Counted from the first letter of the stretch, positions 1-10,072 are shown. The stretch is 64,000 nucleotides of DNA from DAOTKC01 sp035449045 (GCA_035449045.1 DAOTKC010000001.1:74343-138342); one strand, 5' to 3'. Numbers and translations: made by a program. The notes: generated from the letters alone by a model not told the origin.

Positions 1-389
1 GACTCGCGGTTGACGCTTTCGAAATAGGCAAGCGCGGTGTTGACGAACTTGGTCGCTACCTTGACCGGCCGGCTCATATCGGGCTTGTAGCCTTCCGCCG
101 CCGCCACGCACATCCTGCATTTCCCGAATTTTAAATCGAGGAGCTCGTAGACGTCGGGACGCTCTTCGACTAAAACGTCCTTTCCCACCACGCCGATGTC
201 GGCGACGCCGTATTCGACGTAGATGGCGACGTCGGAGGGTTTAACCAAAAAATATCTGACGCCGCGCTCGGCGTCGCAAAAAACCAGCTTTCTGTTGTCG
301 GCAGGCGTTTCGCCGATGTATCCGAGATTAAATAAAAGCTTGGAAGTCTTATCAGCAAGTCTGCCTTTGGGAAGCGCGATGCTGAACAT
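1..389 (-). CDS. hisG: ATP phosphoribosyltransferase catalytic subunit HisG (3' end outside window)
   Basis: First enzyme of histidine biosynthesis, joining ATP and PRPP to give phosphoribosyl-ATP. Reading leftward from the ATG at 389, the product opens MFSIALPKGRLADK, the PKGRL start typical of HisG, and continues through a KPSDVAIYVEYGVADIGVVGKD segment characteristic of the periplasmic-binding-like fold. About 129 codons are present and the rest lies beyond the window. The start is 2 nt after the hisZ stop, so the two are co-transcribed. This pairing with hisZ implies the short HisG form, which needs HisZ for activity and histidine feedback (family knowledge). Confidence 0.93.
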   Translation of the reverse strand, partial: MFSIALPKGRLADKTSKLLFNLGYIGETPADNRKLVFCDAERGVRYFLVKPSDVAIYVEYGVADIGVVGKDVLVEERPDVYELLDLKFGKCRMCVAAAEGYKPDMSRPVKVATKFVNTALAYFESVNRE

Positions 390-391
390 AC

Positions 392-1489
392 CTAGTCCCT
401 CCCCCTGAATTCGATTGTTTTGGCGTCGGCGTTTTTCGGCGGCGTCCGTTGCGCCTTCACAATGTAGCCCTCCTTAACGAGCGCGGCTGCTTTCTCGGCC
501 ACCGCGCCGGCGTCGGCGTCCTCTCCGTAGACGAGATAAACCTCGTTCTCGTCGGCCGCGGCTCTGGGATAGTAGAGCGCAAGGTCGTCGAGATTGAGGG
601 CGAACCCCACCGCGCCGCCTTCTTTTTTAAATTTTTGAATCAAAAGGTCGTATCTTCCGCCCGACAGCACCGAGACAGGTATTTTTTCGACGTAGCCTCG
701 GAAAATTATGCCGTTGTAGTAGTTGACGTCGCCCGATATCGAAAGGTCGAGTTTGGCGCGTCGAGCGTATTTTGTCGTTTTGAGCGCGTTCCAGAGCGAT
801 TTGAGCTCACTAATCGCCTGCGACATTCCGTTCCCCGAGCTTAATCCTTCCAGAACGGCGAGAGCCTCGCCGATATCGCCGGGAAGCGCGATAACCTTTC
901 TTATGGCGTCCAGCGCGGCGGCCGAAATACCCGGCGCGGCCGCCTCAATATCGTGGCCGTTCTTTTGGGAGATGCAGTTTTGAAGCGCCTCACGGGCGCG
1001 CCCGTCCTCAATGCCCAAGCTCTCGAAAAGTCCCATCGTCAGCCCGATGTGGGATATGTCGAGCACGTAGTTTTTGTCGATGAGCTCCAAGCTCTTCATG
1101 GCGAGAAGAATGACTTCGAGTTCGGAATAAGTGTCGACAGCGCCCATCACCTCTAAGCCCATCTGCTCGGTCTCGCGGTATTCGTCGGTGTGCTTTAAAT
1201 AGCGGTAGACATTTTCGATGTAATAGACTTTCTCTGTCTCGCCCGCCTTGCCGCCGAACGTCTTGGCAATCGAAAGCGTGATGTCGGGCTTTAGAGCGAG
1301 CAACCGCCCGCCGCGGTCGGTGAAAGTGATGATTTGCTCGGTCTTTAAGAAATTTTTGTTTTCGAGGTAAAACACATACTCCTCGAACTTCGACATCTTA
1401 AAGCGCGAAAAGCCGTAGCTCTCGAACACCTCGCGGAGCTCCAGCACCAGCTTTTCGTCTTTTTTCAATTTATCCTGCCCTATCTTCAT
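392..1489 (-). CDS. hisZ: ATP phosphoribosyltransferase regulatory subunit HisZ
   Basis: A 365-residue histidyl-tRNA synthetase paralogue that binds short-form HisG to make the active hetero-octamer and sense histidine. Visible class II synthetase-like motifs include FTDRGGRLLALKPDITLSIAK (about residues 56-77), YRYLKHTDEYRETEQMG and, near residue 275, SGGRYDLL. It is shorter than true HisRS, lacks a clear anticodon-binding domain, and sits directly before hisG, which favours HisZ over HisS. The ATG at 1489 has an AAGG Shine-Dalgarno about 9 nt upstream. It is the first gene of a his transcript driven by the promoter at 1571-1599. Confidence 0.93.
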   Translation of the reverse strand: MKIGQDKLKKDEKLVLELREVFESYGFSRFKMSKFEEYVFYLENKNFLKTEQIITFTDRGGRLLALKPDITLSIAKTFGGKAGETEKVYYIENVYRYLKHTDEYRETEQMGLEVMGAVDTYSELEVILLAMKSLELIDKNYVLDISHIGLTMGLFESLGIEDGRAREALQNCISQKNGHDIEAAAPGISAAALDAIRKVIALPGDIGEALAVLEGLSSGNGMSQAISELKSLWNALKTTKYARRAKLDLSISGDVNYYNGIIFRGYVEKIPVSVLSGGRYDLLIQKFKKEGGAVGFALNLDDLALYYPRAAADENEVYLVYGEDADAGAVAEKAAALVKEGYIVKAQRTPPKNADAKTIEFRGRD

Positions 1490-1570
1490 TTTTTTACCTT
1501 TTTTCGGGACGACCTTTGACCAACCCTAATTCATTTGGCAGTCAGTAATCGGCCTTTTAAATCTTACCTC

Positions 1571-1599
1571 ATTATATTTCACTTTAGTTCGCTAGTCAA
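1571..1599 (-). promoter_or_regulatory. Sigma-A promoter of hisZ-hisG
   Basis: On the minus strand, TTGACT (1594-1599) and TATAAT (1571-1576) are separated by exactly 17 bp. Transcription should start near 1564, giving a 75-nt leader before hisZ. The leader is too short for a T-box and shows no riboswitch-like fold. The -35 box lies inside the TrpR-like operator described separately. Confidence 0.8.
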
Positions 1600-1604
1600 C
1601 TAGT
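1584..1604 (-). promoter_or_regulatory. TrpR-family operator-like site overlapping the his -35 box
   Basis: The minus strand reads ACTAGTTGACTAGCGAACTAA: three ACTAG/ACTAA half-sites at an 8-bp period (plus-strand positions 1584-1588, 1592-1596, 1600-1604). The core CTAGTTGACTAG differs by one base from the CTAGTTAACTAG core of the E. coli TrpR operator. The site covers the -35 hexamer and part of the spacer, as expected of a repressor. That a TrpR-family protein (YerC/HisR type) binds here is inference. Confidence 0.55.
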
Positions 1605-1624
1605 TTAATGAAGTAAATGATATT

Positions 1625-1667
1625 TTTTTAGTTTTTTTAAAACAGCGGCGGTTCCTGCCCGCCGCTG
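1625..1667 (-). terminator. Rho-independent terminator of the pur operon
   Basis: A perfect 9-bp GC-rich stem (1643-1651 with 1659-1667) with a 7-nt loop is followed on the minus strand by TTTTAAAAAAACTAAAAAAATA. It lies 130 nt after the purL stop. The T-rich stretch is interrupted by A residues, so termination efficiency is uncertain. Confidence 0.7.
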
Positions 1668-1796
1668 AAGACTTAATTTTTTTCGAGTGTTTTCCCGCGT
1701 CAAAGATATTCGCTGTTTGAACATATTCGATGCTCCGAGACCGCCAAGATATTCGATATCCCGATGCGCTTTGAGGCAGACCTAAAAAATTATCGC

Positions 1797-4700
1797 TTAC
1801 TTGAAGTAATTGACGCCGTTGGCAAAGATGTCCATATCGAAATTGCCGGGGAAGTTTTTGTAAAGGCCCTTTCCCGTCCGCTCCGAGTGCCCCATCTTGC
1901 CGAACACCCTGCCGCAGGGCGAAATAAGCCCTTCCACCGCCATCATGGAGCCGGAGGGGTTGAATGGCGAGGCCATGGTGGCGTTGCCCGTCTCGTCGCA
2001 GTATTGTGTGGCGATTTGTCCGCCCGCAATGAGCTTTTCTATCGTCGCCTCGGGTGCTACGAAGCGGCCTTCGCCGTTGCTGACCGGCACGTAGAAGGTC
2101 TCGCCCATCCTAAAGCCCGAAAGCCAAGGCGAGGCGTTGGATGAAATCCTTATTTTGACGATGGTCGAAACGTGGCGCGAAATGGTGTTGAAAGTCAAAG
2201 TCGGGCTGTCGCTTCTCAAGTCCTCGATGACGCCGAAGGGAAGCAAGCCCGTCTTTATGAGCGCCTGAAAGCCGTTGCAGATTCCCAAAATAAGGCCGTC
2301 GCGCTCGTAAAGCAGAGATAAAATCTCTTTCTTTATCAACGGATTTTTTATTGTGACGGCAATGAATTTGCCGCTGCCGTCGGGCTCGTCGCCGCCCGAA
2401 AAGCCGCCCGGGAAAGCTATTATCTGAGCGTTACTTATGCGCTTTTGAAACTCTCTCGCCGAGTATTCGACGTCGGCGGGCTTTAAGTTCTTCAAAACGA
2501 AAATATCGGGGATGGCGCCCGCCTTTATGAACTTTTTGGCGGTATCGTATTCGCAGTTAGTTCCCGGAAAAACGGGAATAAAGACGCGGGGCTTGGCTGT
2601 CGGATATTTCGATTTAAAGGTTTTGGAAACGTTGAAATCGGCGTTCTTCGCCGCGCCATCGGCGGCCGCCGTCGTCTTAAAGATGGGCTCCAGCGTCGCC
2701 GTATAGGGCGCACTGAGCTCGGAAAGAGCGACAGAAACGCCCTCGGCCTCGATTTTACCCGAGGAAGTAAGCTCGCCTAAAAGTTCGCCCGCCTCGGTCG
2801 CTATCTTCTCCTTTGTGATTAAAATAATGTCGCCGGTGTCGGGCTTGAACATGTCGAAGCCTATGCGGTAAAGCTTTGCTCCGGCCATGTTTCCGAGCAG
2901 CGATTTTGCGAGAGCGACCATAAATCCGTGCTCGACAACTGCCGAATTGACCACTTTATCCGCCGAAATGAGTGAATAAACCTCGTTATAGAGCGAAAGC
3001 AGGCTTTCGTAGTCGGGCTCGCCGAACTCGTCTTTTTTGACTTTGAAGCGATAGATATAGCCCTTATCGGAAAATGCGTTATGGGTGAGCTTCTTAGTGT
3101 CGGTGACGCCGATGGCAAAGCCGATGAGCGTGGGCGGCACATCGATGTTTTCAAAGCTGCCGCTCATGCTGTCCTTGCCGCCAATGGCGCCGATTTTGAG
3201 CCCCAGCTCGGCGTCGAGGGCGCCCAAAAGCGCCGCCGCCGGCTCGCCCCAGCGCGTCTTGTCGCGTCCCAGCCGTTTGAAGTATTCCTGAAGCGAAAGA
3301 TAAATGGTTTCCTTTTTCACGCCGCTCGCGACGAGCTTGGAAACGGCACCTATGACAGAATATATTGCGCCTATGTAAGGCGAAGCCGACAGCATTTCGG
3401 GATAGAGCCCGCACGCCGCGACGGTGACGGTGTCGGTGTCGCCGTCGACGGGAGGCTTAGCCGCCATTGCCGTCGATTCCGTCAGCATATGTCTGCCGCC
3501 GAAAGGAAGCAGCGCCGACGCCGCGCCGATTGTGGAGTCAAAAACCTCGCCCAAGCCCTTTTGAGAGCAGTTTTTAAGTTTTTTTAGCTCGTTTGAAAGC
3601 GCGGCTTGATAGCCTTCCGTTTTAAGCTTTAATAATGTGTCTCCTTCGATTTTGTCAAAGAAATTTTGGCCGCGGTCTTGGATTTTTGCCTCGGCTTGCT
3701 GGCGAACGCCGTTGGTATCAAGGAAGCTCCTCGCTATATCGGCAATCGGCTCGTCATCGTAAAACATTCTGAGGCGGCCGAGGTCGGTTATCTCGGCGAC
3801 GGTGGTGGCCTTAAGATTTTCCTCGCCCGCGAGCGCGGCAAATTTTTCGGCGTCGGAGGCTTTGACGACGACGGCCATTCTTTCCTGCGATTCACTGATG
3901 GCGAGTTCGGTCGCAGTCAGCCCTTCGTATTTTTTGGGAACAAGATCAAGCCGAATGTCGATGCCCTCGGCAAGCTCGCCGATGGCGACCGCCACGCCGC
4001 CCGCGCCGAAGTCGTTGCAACGGATAATGAGCCGCGCCGCCTCGGGATTTTTAAACAGCCGCATCAGCTTTCTTTCTTCGGGAGCGTTGCCCTTCTGCAC
4101 CTCGGCGCCGCAGAGCTCGACGGATTCCTCGGTGTGCGCGCGGCTGCTGCCCGTCGCGCCGCCGCAACCGTCGCGGCCGGTATCGCCGCCCACCAAAATG
4201 ACGACGTCGCCCGCCGAAGGCCTCTTTCTTATGACGTTGGCGGCGGGCGCGCCCGCTATGACGAAGCCCGCCTCCAATCTCTTGGCGACGTATCCCTCGT
4301 GGTAGAACTCCTGCACCTTGCCCGTCGCAAGCCCGATTTGGTTGCCGTAGCTGGAAAATCCGGCTAGCGCCGTCTTGGTGATGACGCGCTGGGGAAGCTT
4401 GCCCTTCAAGGTGTTTTCAAGGAAGGGATTGCCGCCGCCCGTAATTCTCATTGCCTGATAGACGTATGCCCTGCCCGAAAGCGGATCGCGGATGGCGCCG
4501 CCCAAACAGGTCGCCGCGCCGCCGAAAGGCTCGATTTCGGTGGGGTGGTTGTGGGTTTCGTTTTTGAACATTATGAGCCAGTCTTCAGTGCCGCCCTCTC
4601 CCGCTACCGCGACCTTAATGGAGCAGGCGTTGACCTCCTCGCTCTCGTCGTGGTTTTTTAGGTATCCCATCGCCTTAAGTTTTTTGGTGCCGATGGTGGC

Positions 4701-5510
4701 GATATCCATGAGGCAGGGGTATTTGTCGGGACGGTCTTTATAAAGCTCGGCGAAAATAGCGCGGTAAAGCTCCAAGCTCTTTTTAATGTGCGGATTTTCA
4801 GATTCTATTTCTATATCGGTGAGCTCGGTCAAAAAAGTGGTGTGGCGGCAGTGGTCGCTCCAATAGGTGTCTAAGATTTTAAGCTCGGTGACGGTCGGCT
4901 CGCGGTTTTCCGATTTGAAATAGTCCTGCACGAACTTAAGGTCTTCGAGCGTCATGGCAAAGCCGAAATCATCGGAAAACTTCTTAAGCTCGGCCGCAGA
5001 AAGAGAAATAAAACCCGAGAGTTCTTCGCGCATTTTGCGCTTAACGGGCTTTTTCGCCTTGAGCGTCAAAGGAATTTCGGCGCTTCCTTCGCGGCTTTCG
5101 ACGGGGTTTATCAAATGCTTTTTAATGATTAAAAAGTCGGAGTCGGAAATACCGAAAAAGGCGAAGACTGTGGCGCAGCGCACCAGCGGCCGCTCGCCGC
5201 CCGAAAGCAGCGCGACGCACTCAGCCGCGCTCGCCGCGCGCTGGTCGAACTGCCCGTCGAGATATTCGGTGACGAGAACGCGCGCGCCCTTTAAAAATTC
5301 AACGTCGTCATAGACGATATCGGCGGGCGGCTCGGAAAACACCGAGGATTTTGCCGCCTCGAAAACTTCGTCGCCGATATCCTCGACGTCATAACGCAAA
5401 AAGACTCGAAGCTCGGCCTTAACGCCCAAAATATCGAAAATTTCGCCTTGGATTTTTTTTCTGAAATTATCAAAGCCCGCGCGCTTTTCGACATAAATCC
5501 GTCTGACCAT
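1797..5510 (-). CDS. purL: Phosphoribosylformylglycinamidine synthase, long fused form (PurL)
   Basis: Converts FGAR, glutamine and ATP to FGAM, step four of purine synthesis. At 1237 residues it is the fused type: a PurS-like N-terminus (about 1-150), two AIR-synthetase-like halves containing WSDHCRHTTF and FKNETHNHPTEIEPFGGAATCLGG, and a C-terminal class I glutaminase. In the glutaminase I place the nucleophile at Cys1078 (GICNGFQAL) and the His/Glu pair at 1208/1210 (MGHSE). No separate purQ or purS is therefore needed. The ATG at 5510 has an AAGG motif upstream. It is last in the pur operon, 126 nt after purD; that gap has an AT-rich inverted repeat (AACAA..TTGTT) but no convincing promoter. 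Confidence 0.96.
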   Translation of the reverse strand: MVRRIYVEKRAGFDNFRKKIQGEIFDILGVKAELRVFLRYDVEDIGDEVFEAAKSSVFSEPPADIVYDDVEFLKGARVLVTEYLDGQFDQRAASAAECVALLSGGERPLVRCATVFAFFGISDSDFLIIKKHLINPVESREGSAEIPLTLKAKKPVKRKMREELSGFISLSAAELKKFSDDFGFAMTLEDLKFVQDYFKSENREPTVTELKILDTYWSDHCRHTTFLTELTDIEIESENPHIKKSLELYRAIFAELYKDRPDKYPCLMDIATIGTKKLKAMGYLKNHDESEEVNACSIKVAVAGEGGTEDWLIMFKNETHNHPTEIEPFGGAATCLGGAIRDPLSGRAYVYQAMRITGGGNPFLENTLKGKLPQRVITKTALAGFSSYGNQIGLATGKVQEFYHEGYVAKRLEAGFVIAGAPAANVIRKRPSAGDVVILVGGDTGRDGCGGATGSSRAHTEESVELCGAEVQKGNAPEERKLMRLFKNPEAARLIIRCNDFGAGGVAVAIGELAEGIDIRLDLVPKKYEGLTATELAISESQERMAVVVKASDAEKFAALAGEENLKATTVAEITDLGRLRMFYDDEPIADIARSFLDTNGVRQQAEAKIQDRGQNFFDKIEGDTLLKLKTEGYQAALSNELKKLKNCSQKGLGEVFDSTIGAASALLPFGGRHMLTESTAMAAKPPVDGDTDTVTVAACGLYPEMLSASPYIGAIYSVIGAVSKLVASGVKKETIYLSLQEYFKRLGRDKTRWGEPAAALLGALDAELGLKIGAIGGKDSMSGSFENIDVPPTLIGFAIGVTDTKKLTHNAFSDKGYIYRFKVKKDEFGEPDYESLLSLYNEVYSLISADKVVNSAVVEHGFMVALAKSLLGNMAGAKLYRIGFDMFKPDTGDIILITKEKIATEAGELLGELTSSGKIEAEGVSVALSELSAPYTATLEPIFKTTAAADGAAKNADFNVSKTFKSKYPTAKPRVFIPVFPGTNCEYDTAKKFIKAGAIPDIFVLKNLKPADVEYSAREFQKRISNAQIIAFPGGFSGGDEPDGSGKFIAVTIKNPLIKKEILSLLYERDGLILGICNGFQALIKTGLLPFGVIEDLRSDSPTLTFNTISRHVSTIVKIRISSNASPWLSGFRMGETFYVPVSNGEGRFVAPEATIEKLIAGGQIATQYCDETGNATMASPFNPSGSMMAVEGLISPCGRVFGKMGHSERTGKGLYKNFPGNFDMDIFANGVNYFK

Positions 5511-5636
5511 TTTTTACCTTAACCTTACAATCTGTATTTGACTTGCTAATGCAAAATAGTTTTAGCCTAACAAAATTATAATTGTTATATTCGCCTTTCG
5601 TGGACTTTCCCTTTGGGTGAGTCGGCAACCTAACGC

Positions 5637-6896
5637 TTATTTAATGCCTATATCTTTGCGGTAGCGCATTCCCGAAAATTTAATTTTGTCGATTTCGGCG
5701 TAAACGGTCTTTCGCGCCGATTCGATGTTTTCTTTGACGGTGGTAACCGAAAAAACTCTGCCGCCGTTTGTAACCGGTTTGCCGTCTTGAAGCTTGGTGC
5801 CGGCGTGGTAAAGAATGATGTCGGAGCCGAGCTCTCCTATCTCGATGGGAAGGCCTTTTTGCGAAGAGGCGGGGTAACCCGCGCAGGCGCAGACGACGGT
5901 AAAACCGGTTTTTTCTTCCCATTCTATTTCAAGTTCGTCGAGCCTTCCCTCGATGACCGCTTCCACTATGTCCAAAAGGTCGGTTTTCAAAAGCGGCAGA
6001 ACGACCTGCGTTTCGGGATCGCCGAAGCGGGCGTTGTATTCCACCACTTTGACGCCGCTATCGGTCAGCATGAGCCCGAAATAAATGACGCCTTTAAAAA
6101 CTCTGTTTTCTTCCAAAAGCCCCTTTAAAGTGGGCAAAATGATATTGTTAAGTGTTTCTTCTGCGATTTCTTCGGTAAACTTGGGGGAGGGCGCAAAAGC
6201 GCCCATGCCGCCGGTGTTGGGTCCTTGGTCACCGTCGTAGGCCTTTTTGTGGTCCTGCGAGGAGGGCATGCATTTGACGCTCTTGCCGTCGGTGAAGGCG
6301 AGAACGGTCACCTCGGTGCCCGTTAAAAATTCTTCTATCACGACTTCGCGCCCCGACTCGCCGAATATCTTTTTCTGCATTATGTCGGACAGCGCGGCCT
6401 CGGCCTCGGAAAAGTCTTTTGCGATTATGACGCCCTTGCCGAGCGCCAGCCCGTCCGCCTTGATGACGAGAGGATATTTTGAGACTTTGGCATATTCAAG
6501 TGCGGCGGAAAAATCGGAAAATATTTGGTAGTCTGCGGTGGGAATATTATGGCGCTTCATGAAAGCTTTGGAAAACGCCTTACTCGCCTCGATGATCGCG
6601 GCTTCCTCGCGCGGGCCGAACGCCTTTATACCCTCGGCCTCGAGGCGGTTGACCAGCCCTTTGGCAAGCGGGTCGTCGGGCGCCACGAAAATTATGTCGA
6701 TGGCGTTCTCTTTGGCAAAGCTTGCTATTTTATCGAATTCGAGGGCGCCGAAGGGCGCGTTGGTCGCAATCGCCGCCGTGCCCGCATTTCCCGGCGCGCA
6801 GTAGAGCTTGCCTACTTTTTCGCTTTCTTTAAGCTTGGCGCAGATGGCGTGTTCCCGTCCGCCGCCTCCTATAACCATTACGCTTTTTTTATCCAT
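5637..6896 (-). CDS. purD: Phosphoribosylamine-glycine ligase (GAR synthetase)
   Basis: Joins phosphoribosylamine to glycine using ATP (step two of purine synthesis). The 419-residue product has the PurD N-terminus (VMVIGGGGREHAICAKL), the ATP-grasp segment PLVIKADGLALGKGVIIA near residue 140, the signature GPNTGGMGAFAPSP near residue 230, and YNARFGDPETQVVLP near 285. Length and motif order match the family. It lies between purH (23 nt upstream) and purL in one leftward operon. Confidence 0.96.
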   Translation of the reverse strand: MDKKSVMVIGGGGREHAICAKLKESEKVGKLYCAPGNAGTAAIATNAPFGALEFDKIASFAKENAIDIIFVAPDDPLAKGLVNRLEAEGIKAFGPREEAAIIEASKAFSKAFMKRHNIPTADYQIFSDFSAALEYAKVSKYPLVIKADGLALGKGVIIAKDFSEAEAALSDIMQKKIFGESGREVVIEEFLTGTEVTVLAFTDGKSVKCMPSSQDHKKAYDGDQGPNTGGMGAFAPSPKFTEEIAEETLNNIILPTLKGLLEENRVFKGVIYFGLMLTDSGVKVVEYNARFGDPETQVVLPLLKTDLLDIVEAVIEGRLDELEIEWEEKTGFTVVCACAGYPASSQKGLPIEIGELGSDIILYHAGTKLQDGKPVTNGGRVFSVTTVKENIESARKTVYAEIDKIKFSGMRYRKDIGIK

Positions 6897-6919
6897 GTTT
6901 CCAAAAACCTCAAGGATTT

Positions 6920-8446
6920 TTAGTGTTTGAAATGCCGGCAGGAAGTAAAAATCATGGCGATGCCGCTATTGTCGCATTCCTCGATGCTGAGGCTATCGCG
7001 GACGGAGCCGCCCGGCTGAATGATTGCCGAAATGCCATATTTCGCCGCTTCTTGGACGCAGTCGTTGAAGGGGAAGAAAGCGTCGCTCGCCAGCACGGCG
7101 CCCTTGGCGTCCTTGGAGCGCGACAGCGCCTCGGATGCTGCCCAAATGCGGTTGGTCTGACCGGTTCCGATGCCCAGCGTCATATTGCCTTTGGCGACGA
7201 CTATGGCGTTGCTCTTGCAGTGCTTGACGACTTTCATGGCAAACAGCATATCGGCGATTTCGGCCTCGGTCGGCGAATTTTTTGTCACCACCTTCATTTC
7301 GGCGACGTCTTTCTGGTCGGCGTCTTGGATAATCAGCCCGCCGTAGCACTTTTTAAAGTCGACGATGGGCGGATTGGGCTTGGCGATGTCGGGCTCTGCC
7401 AAAACGCGGAGATTGGGCTTTTTCTTTAAGATTTCAAGCGCCTCTTCGGTGAATGAGGGCGCTATCACAATCTCCAAAAAGATTTTTACGAGCTCGGCGG
7501 CGGTGTCGGCGCCTATCTCGCGGTTGGCGGCGACGATGCCGCCGTATATCGAAACGGGATCGCAGTCGTAAGCCTTTTTATAAGCCTCCAAAATGCTTTC
7601 GGCTACCGCGACGCCGCAGGGGTTGGCGTGTTTTACCGCGACGACGGCGGGCCCCTCGAACTCCTTCAAAAGCTCGATGGCGCCGTTGGCGTCGTTGATG
7701 TTGTTGTAAGAGAGCTGCTTGCCGTTCAGTTGCTTGGCCGATATCAGCGAATTATGAGCGGGAATGGCCTCGCCGTAGAGCGCGCCGCGCTGGTGGGGAT
7801 TTTCGCCGTAGCGGAGCTCCTCCACCTTCTCATAGGCAAGCGTCAGCTGCTCGGGGAAAGCTATGCCGAGTTTTTCTCTTAAGTAATTCGAGATAAGCGA
7901 ATCGTAGACGGCGGTATGGGCGAAAACCTTATACATAAGATATTTTTTGGTTTCGAGCGATACTCCGCCGTTTTCGAGTTCGCTTAGCGCCTTGTCATAA
8001 TCCTTGGCATCGACCAAAACGACGACGTCCTTATAGTTCTTGGCGGCGGCGCGGATCATGGCCGGCCCGCCGATGTCGATGTTCTCGACGGCGTCGGCGA
8101 AGTCGACGCCCTCTTTCATGACGGTCTTTTTGAAAGGATAGAGGTTGACGATAAGCACGTCGATGGTGTCAATGCCAAGCTCGGCAAGCCTTTCCATGTG
8201 CTCGGGCTTGTCCCTCTCGGCGAGAAGTCCGGCGTGAATTTTGGGATGGAGCGTCTTGACTCTGCCGTCCAGACACTCGGGAAAACCCGTTATATCGGAA
8301 ACGTTGATGACGGTTAAGCCAGCGTCCTTAAGCGCCTTTTCGGTGCCGCCCGTGGAGATGATTTCATAGCCCAGCGCGGAAAGGCGTTTGGCAGCGTCGA
8401 CGACGCCGGTTTTGTCGGAAACGGAAATTAACGCTCTCTTCTTCAT
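6920..8446 (-). CDS. purH: Bifunctional AICAR transformylase / IMP cyclohydrolase
   Basis: Catalyses the last two steps to IMP. The N-terminal methylglyoxal-synthase-like cyclohydrolase domain ([33 protein letters not shown]) is followed by the AICAR transformylase domain with [23 protein letters not shown] and [12 protein letters not shown] start it at the ATG at 8446 (508 residues), not the TTG six bases earlier: GAGG is 8 nt upstream, and the ATG overlaps the purN stop as ATGA, implying translational coupling. The transformylase half uses 10-formyl-THF, which the nearby folD can supply. Confidence 0.96.
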   Translation of the reverse strand: MKKRALISVSDKTGVVDAAKRLSALGYEIISTGGTEKALKDAGLTVINVSDITGFPECLDGRVKTLHPKIHAGLLAERDKPEHMERLAELGIDTIDVLIVNLYPFKKTVMKEGVDFADAVENIDIGGPAMIRAAAKNYKDVVVLVDAKDYDKALSELENGGVSLETKKYLMYKVFAHTAVYDSLISNYLREKLGIAFPEQLTLAYEKVEELRYGENPHQRGALYGEAIPAHNSLISAKQLNGKQLSYNNINDANGAIELLKEFEGPAVVAVKHANPCGVAVAESILEAYKKAYDCDPVSIYGGIVAANREIGADTAAELVKIFLEIVIAPSFTEEALEILKKKPNLRVLAEPDIAKPNPPIVDFKKCYGGLIIQDADQKDVAEMKVVTKNSPTEAEIADMLFAMKVVKHCKSNAIVVAKGNMTLGIGTGQTNRIWAASEALSRSKDAKGAVLASDAFFPFNDCVQEAAKYGISAIIQPGGSVRDSLSIEECDNSGIAMIFTSCRHFKH

Positions 8447-9057
8447 TTGCAAACCTCACTTTTACTTGGTAAGTCAGCTTCGACAAGCTGCTTTACTGTT
8501 TCTCTTAAAATGCGGTGCTCGACCTCGAGCACTCTTGCCGCAAGCGTCTCGGCGGTGTCGGAGGGGTAGACCGGCACTCTCTCCTGCCTTATGATTTTGC
8601 CGGTGTCGGCGCCTTCGTCGACAAAGTGGACGGTAGCGCCCGACTCCTTTTCGCCGGCCGCAACAACCGCCTCGTGAACCTTGAGGCCGTAAAAGCCCAT
8701 GCCGCAGTATTTGGGAATGAGGGAGGGGTGGATGTTGATTATCCGGCCCCGAAACGCTTCGATAATGTTGGGTGTCAATATGGTGAGATAGCCGGCGAGC
8801 ACCACCAAATCGACGTTCCGCTCTTTCAAAATGGCAATAATCTCGTCATACATGGCGTCGAGCGAAGAAAAGTCGCGCTTCCGCATGACAAAGCAGGGAA
8901 TGTTATGGATTTTGGCGCGCTCGACGGCGAAAATTTTGGAGGAGCTGGCAATAACCGCGGCCATCTCGGCCTTGATTTCGCCCGAGTTCACGCCGTCAAT
9001 CAAGCTTTGAAGATTGCTGCCGCCGCCCGAAACGAAGACGGCTATCCGCTTTAACAA
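8443..9057 (-). CDS. purN: Phosphoribosylglycinamide formyltransferase (folate-dependent)
   Basis: Transfers a formyl group from 10-formyl-THF to GAR. The 204-residue product has the expected start [17 protein letters not shown], the catalytic-region motif [19 protein letters not shown] (about 105-125) and [17 protein letters not shown] (about 140-155). The predicted start is a TTG at 9057, supported by GGAGGTG 7 nt upstream, and it overlaps the purM stop by 7 nt. Its stop overlaps the purH start. No PurT or PurU gene is seen in the window. Confidence 0.95.
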   Translation of the reverse strand: MLKRIAVFVSGGGSNLQSLIDGVNSGEIKAEMAAVIASSSKIFAVERAKIHNIPCFVMRKRDFSSLDAMYDEIIAILKERNVDLVVLAGYLTILTPNIIEAFRGRIINIHPSLIPKYCGMGFYGLKVHEAVVAAGEKESGATVHFVDEGADTGKIIRQERVPVYPSDTAETLAARVLEVEHRILRETVKQLVEADLPSKSEVCK

Positions 9058-10070
9058 AGCTCGACACCTCCGCCTTTTACAACCTCGCCCAAACGGCAGG
9101 CCTTTTCGCCCAAAGAATTTGCAAAGCCGATGACCTCGTCCGCTAACCCGGCGTCGACGGCTAGCACCATTCCTATGCCCATGTTGAAGGTATTGTAGAG
9201 CTTGGTCTCTTCGATGCCCGAGCGCGCGGCAAGAACCTCGAAAATTCTCGGCAGCTTGTAGCTGTTTTTATAAATTTTTATGCCTAGGCCGTCGGGGATG
9301 ATGCGGGGAATGTTTTCAATAAAACCGCCGCCCGTGATATGGGCGATTCCTTTAATTTGATATTTTTCGATAATCGCAAGAACGGATTTGACGTAAATTC
9401 TGGTGGGAGTGAGAAGAATGTCGGCGGGAACGGCGCCCAGCTCGGCGTCGAATCTTTCTAGCTCTTCCTTTATCGGGGGAAACAGCTTGCGAACGAGCGA
9501 ATAGCCGTTGCTGTGGATGCCGGAGGAGGCAAGGCCGATGAGAACGTCACCCGCTGCTATGCCGCTTCCGTTAATAATTTTGTTTCTTTTGGCTATTCCG
9601 CAGGAAAACCCCGCTATATCGTAGTCGCCGCCCTGATAAAAGCCGGGCATTTCGGCGGTTTCGCCGCCGATTAAGGCGCAACCCGCCATGCGGCAACCCG
9701 CCGCCACGCCCTTGACTATTTCGGCCGTCTTTTCGGGAATGAGCTTGCCCGAGGCTATGTAGTCGAGGAAGATGAGGGGGCGCGCGCCCTGACAGACGAT
9801 GTCGTTGACGCACATTGCGACGCAGTCGATGCCGATGGTATCGTGGCGGTCGAGCGCGAAGGCGTATTTGAGTTTGGTGCCGACGCCGTCGGTGCCTGCC
9901 ACTAAGACGTCGCCGTCCGCGGTATCGGAGAGTGCATAGAAGCCGCCGAACGAGCCTATATCCCCCACCACGTTTTTATCGTAGGTGGATTTGACGTATT
10001 CCTTCATCAGACGGACGGCGCTGTAACCCGCTTCGATGTCGACGCCGGCGTCCTTATAATCAATAGCCAT
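9051..10070 (-). CDS. purM: Phosphoribosylformylglycinamidine cyclo-ligase (AIR synthetase)
   Basis: Closes the imidazole ring of FGAM to AIR with ATP. The 339-residue protein carries GDIGSFGG, VAGTDGVGTKLKYAFALDRHDTIGIDCVAMCVNDI (about 58-92), ALIGGETAEMPGFY (about 133) and ITGGGFIENIPRI (about 245), all diagnostic of PurM. It begins 2 nt after the purF stop and overlaps purN by 7 nt, so it is an internal cistron of the pur operon. Confidence 0.96.
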   Translation of the reverse strand: MAIDYKDAGVDIEAGYSAVRLMKEYVKSTYDKNVVGDIGSFGGFYALSDTADGDVLVAGTDGVGTKLKYAFALDRHDTIGIDCVAMCVNDIVCQGARPLIFLDYIASGKLIPEKTAEIVKGVAAGCRMAGCALIGGETAEMPGFYQGGDYDIAGFSCGIAKRNKIINGSGIAAGDVLIGLASSGIHSNGYSLVRKLFPPIKEELERFDAELGAVPADILLTPTRIYVKSVLAIIEKYQIKGIAHITGGGFIENIPRIIPDGLGIKIYKNSYKLPRIFEVLAARSGIEETKLYNTFNMGIGMVLAVDAGLADEVIGFANSLGEKACRLGEVVKGGGVELC

Positions 10071-10072
10071 AA

